Source: Cupriavidus oxalaticus
GTDB lineage: Bacteria; Pseudomonadota; Gammaproteobacteria; Burkholderiales; Burkholderiaceae
Direction of reading: 5' to 3'
Assembly: GCF_004768545.1 (NCBI RefSeq)
Contig: NZ_CP038635.1
Location: 1,426,001 to 1,490,000, forward strand
Length of the DNA stretch: 64,000 nucleotides
Shown here in pieces: positions 60,829 through 64,000 of this stretch (its first letter is position 1; every line of letters begins with the position of its first letter). The position numbers and the translations under genes are program-made. Under the pieces are notes generated by a model that saw only the letters and a list, made by a program, of their open reading frames with translations, ran no database searches and was not told the DNA's origin.

Positions 60829-63438
60829 ATGAATGTCCGCGACCATCTGCCGATCTCCGTCCGCACCGTCACAGTCTCCGGCCCGGCATTGCCGCATGGC
60901 CGCGGGCAGGCACCGTTTGCCTTCGTACGCCTGCAGGGCAAGGAAGGACTCTGCGGCCTGTTCGAGTACGAGATCGAGCTCAAGACTTCCGACAAGGACT
61001 TCAACTTCCACGGCCGGGAAGGCAATGTCGATTTGCGCGAAATGAACGGTCGGGAGTTGACCGTGCATATCCAGCTCGATGGCATGGGAACCGGGCTGGC
61101 GGGCCGGATCGGCGCGGGCACCCGCGAGATCAGCGGCATCGTCGATCGTGCCCGCTACCTGCGTGCCGAAGGGCGGCACTTCGTCTATGGCCTGACCCTG
61201 CGTCCGTGGCTGTGGCTTGCCACGCTTAACAGGAACAGCCGGATCTTCGAGAACCGAACCGACATCGAGATCATCGAGGAGGTGCTGTCCGCCTACTCCT
61301 TTCGCGTTGAGCGCAGGCTGGATGTGGCGAAGTACCCAACGCGGGCCTACCGGACCCAATGCGACGAGAGCGACTACACCTTCATCGCCCGTCTCATGCA
61401 GCACTGGGGCATCTCATGGTTCTTCGCGCATTCGGAGGGAAAGCACCGCCTCATCCTGGTAGACCATGTCGGCGGCTATCCCAGGATGCCGAGCGAGGCC
61501 TATCAGGTGCTTGCAGTCCATCCGCCCGGCGTCAGGATCGACGAGGAACACCTGGACGATTTTTCCGTAGTCGATGCCGTGGTCGCCGGCAGGTACACGA
61601 CCAATGCCTACAGTTTCACCCAGCCGCGCGGCAACCTGACCGCCGGCAGCGCCGATGCCCGCGAAACCGGCCAGAACACCGGCGCGCTGCACCAGGAGGT
61701 CTACGAATTTCCAGGCGAGCACGCGCAGCCGGCGACGGACAACCGCCCCTGGGATGAAGGCGAGACGATCGCCCGCATCCGCATGGAAGAGATTCGTTCC
61801 CGGGGGCTTCGCTGCTTCGGCAAGGGCAACCTGCGCGCTGTCGTGCCCGGGCACACCATGCACGTCAGCGGGCATCCACAGCTGGCCGCCAACCGGGAGT
61901 ACGTGGTGCTCGACACGCACCTCACGGTCGAAGACGTGGCGGAAGCCGCCGGCGAAGGCCAGCGTTGGCACTGCAGGGTGGCATTCGAATGCCATCCGGC
62001 ACAGGAGGTGTTCCGTCCCGCCCTGAGCGTGCCGTGGCCCGTGGTGACAGGTCCGCAAAGCGCGACAGTGGTCGGCCCGGAGGGCCATGCGGTATGGCCA
62101 GACCGCTTCGGGCGTGTACGCGTGCAGTTTCCGTGGGACCGGTTCAACCGGATGTCATGCTGGGTCCGGGTGGCAACGCCATGGGCGGGCTCGCAGCATG
62201 GCCAGGTCGGCATCCCCCGCATTGGCAGCGAAGTGCTTGTGATGTTCCTGGATGGCGGCAATCCGGACAAGCCTATTGTCATGGGCGCGGTGCCGAACAG
62301 CCTGAACATGCCGCCGTGGCAGTTGCCGGACCAGCATGCATTGACGGGCATTCGTAGCCGGGAACAGGACGGCTCGGGCAGCGGCCATCTGGTATTCGAC
62401 GATACCAAGGGCGAGATCCAGTCCCAGCTGTCCTCCGATCATCAGCGGTCCCAGCTCAGCCTGGGCTACCTCACCCGTATCGAGGACAACCGGGGGCGGC
62501 AGGACCATCGGGGCGAGGGCTTCGAGCTGCGTACCGATGGGCACGGCGCCATACGCGGCGCCAACGGCCTGCTGGTCAGCACCGAGGCCCGGCCCGATGC
62601 CAGGGCGCATCACAAGGACATGGGCGAAACGCTGGACCGCCTGCACCACGCGCAGCACGCCCATCACACCACCGCACAGCTCGCCCGTCACCACCAGGCG
62701 CAGGACAGCGAACAGCAGGACGTCGCCACGGTCCTCAAGGCTCAACACGAAGAGATCTGTGGCTCGGGCGAGGTCAACGGCGAACTGACCGCACCCCATC
62801 TGGTAATGGCGTCCGCAGCAGCACTGGCTGCGACGGCTGCACGGTCCACCCACTTGCATAGCGGGGAGCATCTGGCCGTCACGACCGGCAAGCATGCGTC
62901 GTTCGCCAGCAGCGGCGGCTTCTTCGCCAGCGCGGCCCGGCGTATTGCGCTGTTCGCGCACAGCCTGGGGATTCGGCTGGTGGCCGCGACCGATCACATT
63001 GCACTGGAAGCGCAGGGCGGCGACATCAAGGGCACCGCTCGGCGCAACATCCACTTTCGGGCGCTCGGCGATATCGTCCTTGAAGCCGACCAGGGCATCG
63101 TGCTCAAGGTCGGGCAGACCTACCAGCGCTGGACGCCTTCGCAGATTGTGGAAGGCATGCGCGGGACAAAGCAGATTCACGCCGCCGGATTCTGTCTCGA
63201 TGGCCCGGATGGAATGAGTCCAAGCTCGCTGGCATTGCCGCACAGCGATTTCGACCAGGAGGTGTACTTGCACCTGCCCGACGGCTCACCGGCCAGGAAT
63301 CGGAGATTCCGCCTGACGCAGTCGGATGGCAGCGTGATCGAGGGCGTCACCGACATGGATGGGCTGAGCACGTTCCAGCAAAGCCAGGGCGCGGAAAACG
63401 TCACGATCGAGATCGGGGAGGCAGCAAGTGGCCAATGA
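60829..63438 (+). CDS. vgrG: Type VI secretion system tip protein VgrG with C-terminal extension
   Basis: Spike protein of 869 residues that forms the T6SS tip. The gp27-like part (about 1-390) starts PHGRGQAPFAFVRLQGKEGLCGLFEYEIEL, then the gp5 OB-fold (WPDRFGRVRVQFPWDR, about 424-440; ATPWAGSQHGQVGIPRIGSEVLVMFLDGGNPDKPIV). A DUF2345 segment of beta-helix type follows (about 655-780), and finally a ~65-residue tail (YLHLPDGSPARNRRFRLTQSDGS...GVTDMDGLST) with the look of a transthyretin-like domain. In enteroaggregative E. coli such a tail binds a lipase effector. The start is seven bases after AGGAG. The next gene overlaps it by 11 bases and is a putative lipase. Confidence 0.92.
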   Translation: MNVRDHLPISVRTVTVSGPALPHGRGQAPFAFVRLQGKEGLCGLFEYEIELKTSDKDFNFHGREGNVDLREMNGRELTVHIQLDGMGTGLAGRIGAGTREISGIVDRARYLRAEGRHFVYGLTLRPWLWLATLNRNSRIFENRTDIEIIEEVLSAYSFRVERRLDVAKYPTRAYRTQCDESDYTFIARLMQHWGISWFFAHSEGKHRLILVDHVGGYPRMPSEAYQVLAVHPPGVRIDEEHLDDFSVVDAVVAGRYTTNAYSFTQPRGNLTAGSADARETGQNTGALHQEVYEFPGEHAQPATDNRPWDEGETIARIRMEEIRSRGLRCFGKGNLRAVVPGHTMHVSGHPQLAANREYVVLDTHLTVEDVAEAAGEGQRWHCRVAFECHPAQEVFRPALSVPWPVVTGPQSATVVGPEGHAVWPDRFGRVRVQFPWDRFNRMSCWVRVATPWAGSQHGQVGIPRIGSEVLVMFLDGGNPDKPIVMGAVPNSLNMPPWQLPDQHALTGIRSREQDGSGSGHLVFDDTKGEIQSQLSSDHQRSQLSLGYLTRIEDNRGRQDHRGEGFELRTDGHGAIRGANGLLVSTEARPDARAHHKDMGETLDRLHHAQHAHHTTAQLARHHQAQDSEQQDVATVLKAQHEEICGSGEVNGELTAPHLVMASAAALAATAARSTHLHSGEHLAVTTGKHASFASSGGFFASAARRIALFAHSLGIRLVAATDHIALEAQGGDIKGTARRNIHFRALGDIVLEADQGIVLKVGQTYQRWTPSQIVEGMRGTKQIHAAGFCLDGPDGMSPSSLALPHSDFDQEVYLHLPDGSPARNRRFRLTQSDGSVIEGVTDMDGLSTFQQSQGAENVTIEIGEAASGQ

Positions 63439-64000
63439 TCGCATCCACCTGAAAACCGGCGAAGAGATCGGCGGCCGCGCCGGTGCCACCGTTGCCCTGA
63501 CACCGTCAACCGACAAGCGCCGCGTCAGCTTGCCGGTGCCTCCGGACTGGGTCATTCCGATCATCTTTATTCCCGGCGTGATGGGATCCCATCTGCGCAT
63601 GAGCCGGAAGCGTCAGGCCGAGCTCGAGCGCACTGACAACCGGGCGTGGCGGCCGGACGAGAAGATCGACAGCCTTTCCCGCCGCAGAGACTCACCGAAA
63701 CGCCGGCAACTGAACTTCGATCCCGACGAGACCGAGGTCGATCGCTACGAGGTGACCGAAGACGCGGGAAAGTTCGACCTGATGGGCGAGGCGACCGCAA
63801 CTTCCGACAAACGGCACCGCAATGTTCCGGATGGCCTGCCCGACATCGGCTTGCTGATGAGCGCCCCCATGCCCGCTGCAGCAGAGCAATGGAAGGCGAA
63901 GCGCGGCAGGCATGAGGCCACCGCGGCACAGAAGGCCCGCTGGCGCGGCTGGAGCGAGGTCATGTTCGAATCGTACGGCACGGCCATCAAGCTGATGGAA
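63428..64000 (+). CDS. Putative T6SS lipase effector, alpha/beta hydrolase, 3' end outside window
   Basis: Open frame from GTG 63428 to the window end, 191 residues seen. A strong ribosome site GGGGAGG at 63416-63422 supports the GTG. The start lies inside vgrG and overlaps it by 11 bases, so the pair is translationally coupled. Residues about 41-60, WVIPIIFIPGVMGSHLRMSR, form the first strand and oxyanion loop of a lipase/PGAP1-like hydrolase. The GxSxG nucleophile is expected after the window. Basic and Asp/Glu-rich segments follow. By position behind VgrG it is probably a secreted phospholipase (Tle-like) effector; an immunity gene should lie further on. Confidence 0.72.
   Translation, partial: MANDRIHLKTGEEIGGRAGATVALTPSTDKRRVSLPVPPDWVIPIIFIPGVMGSHLRMSRKRQAELERTDNRAWRPDEKIDSLSRRRDSPKRRQLNFDPDETEVDRYEVTEDAGKFDLMGEATATSDKRHRNVPDGLPDIGLLMSAPMPAAAEQWKAKRGRHEATAAQKARWRGWSEVMFESYGTAIKLME

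Overview
The window is a high-GC chromosomal segment of a Burkholderiaceae bacterium, most probably a Cupriavidus (C. necator/taiwanensis type). Three gene groups support this: a beta-oxidation operon with an embedded nicotinamidase, a complete DUF1537-kinase (OtnK) operon for L-threonate and D-erythronate like the one characterised in Ralstonia eutropha H16, and the betaproteobacterial block ygfZ / mltG-tmk-holB-pilZ-tatD. No rRNA, tRNA, CRISPR array, integrase or transposase was found.

Layout. 1-1472: the two ATPases of a branched-chain-amino-acid-type ABC importer, the first cut by the window edge. 1473-4121: a TonB-dependent siderophore receptor with a promoter overlapped by a Fur-box-like site. 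4122-5382: a gene-free 1.26 kb stretch occupied by one ~712 bp imperfect palindrome. 5383-17875: twelve plus-strand genes, namely fadB-type bifunctional enzyme, pncA, thiolase, acyl-CoA dehydrogenase, SDR and thioesterase, then a CurA-like reductase, class II aldolase, GST-like protein, second SDR and epoxide-hydrolase-like protein. The first six form a beta-oxidation module and the rest may be its auxiliary or substrate-specific part. 17939-20984: macrodomain protein and iron alcohol dehydrogenase, divergent from an HSL-type esterase across a perfect TetR-like palindrome. 21047-22579: orphan Bug/TctC binding protein and a thioesterase. 22695-29695: minus-strand operon gntR-ltnD-otnK-otnC-MFS-otnI-denD, which converts L-threonate and D-erythronate to dihydroxyacetone phosphate and CO2.

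29905-38482: GNAT, NRDE, DUF4936 and YgfZ genes, then the housekeeping run mltG-tmk-holB-pilZ-GNAT-tatD-ankyrin-DUF1232 (cell wall, dTMP synthesis, replication clamp loader, pilus). 38509-48310: egtB without egtD, azoR with a divergent LysR regulator, DoxX, a DUF4136 lipoprotein, a REC-EAL c-di-GMP phosphodiesterase, a large FtsK with a repeat-rich linker, and a cupin. 48368-52014: minus-strand operon of LysR, flavin monooxygenase and two carboxymuconolactone-decarboxylase-fold proteins, divergent from an osmoprotectant transporter with binding protein and permease fused. That transporter gene and the convergent MocR-type regulator both end inside a ten-unit 9-bp tandem array. 55398-60591: DUF2970 protein, a triheme cytochrome c with a Tat-exported spermidine-dehydrogenase-like flavoprotein, a PlsC-type acyltransferase and a small lipoprotein. 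60829-64000: a type VI secretion VgrG with a C-terminal extension, overlapped by a GTG-started putative lipase effector cut by the window end.

Most individual genes belong to known families. The least explained items are the large palindrome at 4260-4971, the 9-bp array at 53735-53824 that supplies stop codons to two convergent genes, the reversed binding-protein/permease fusion without an ATPase, and the monooxygenase operon at 48368-52014.
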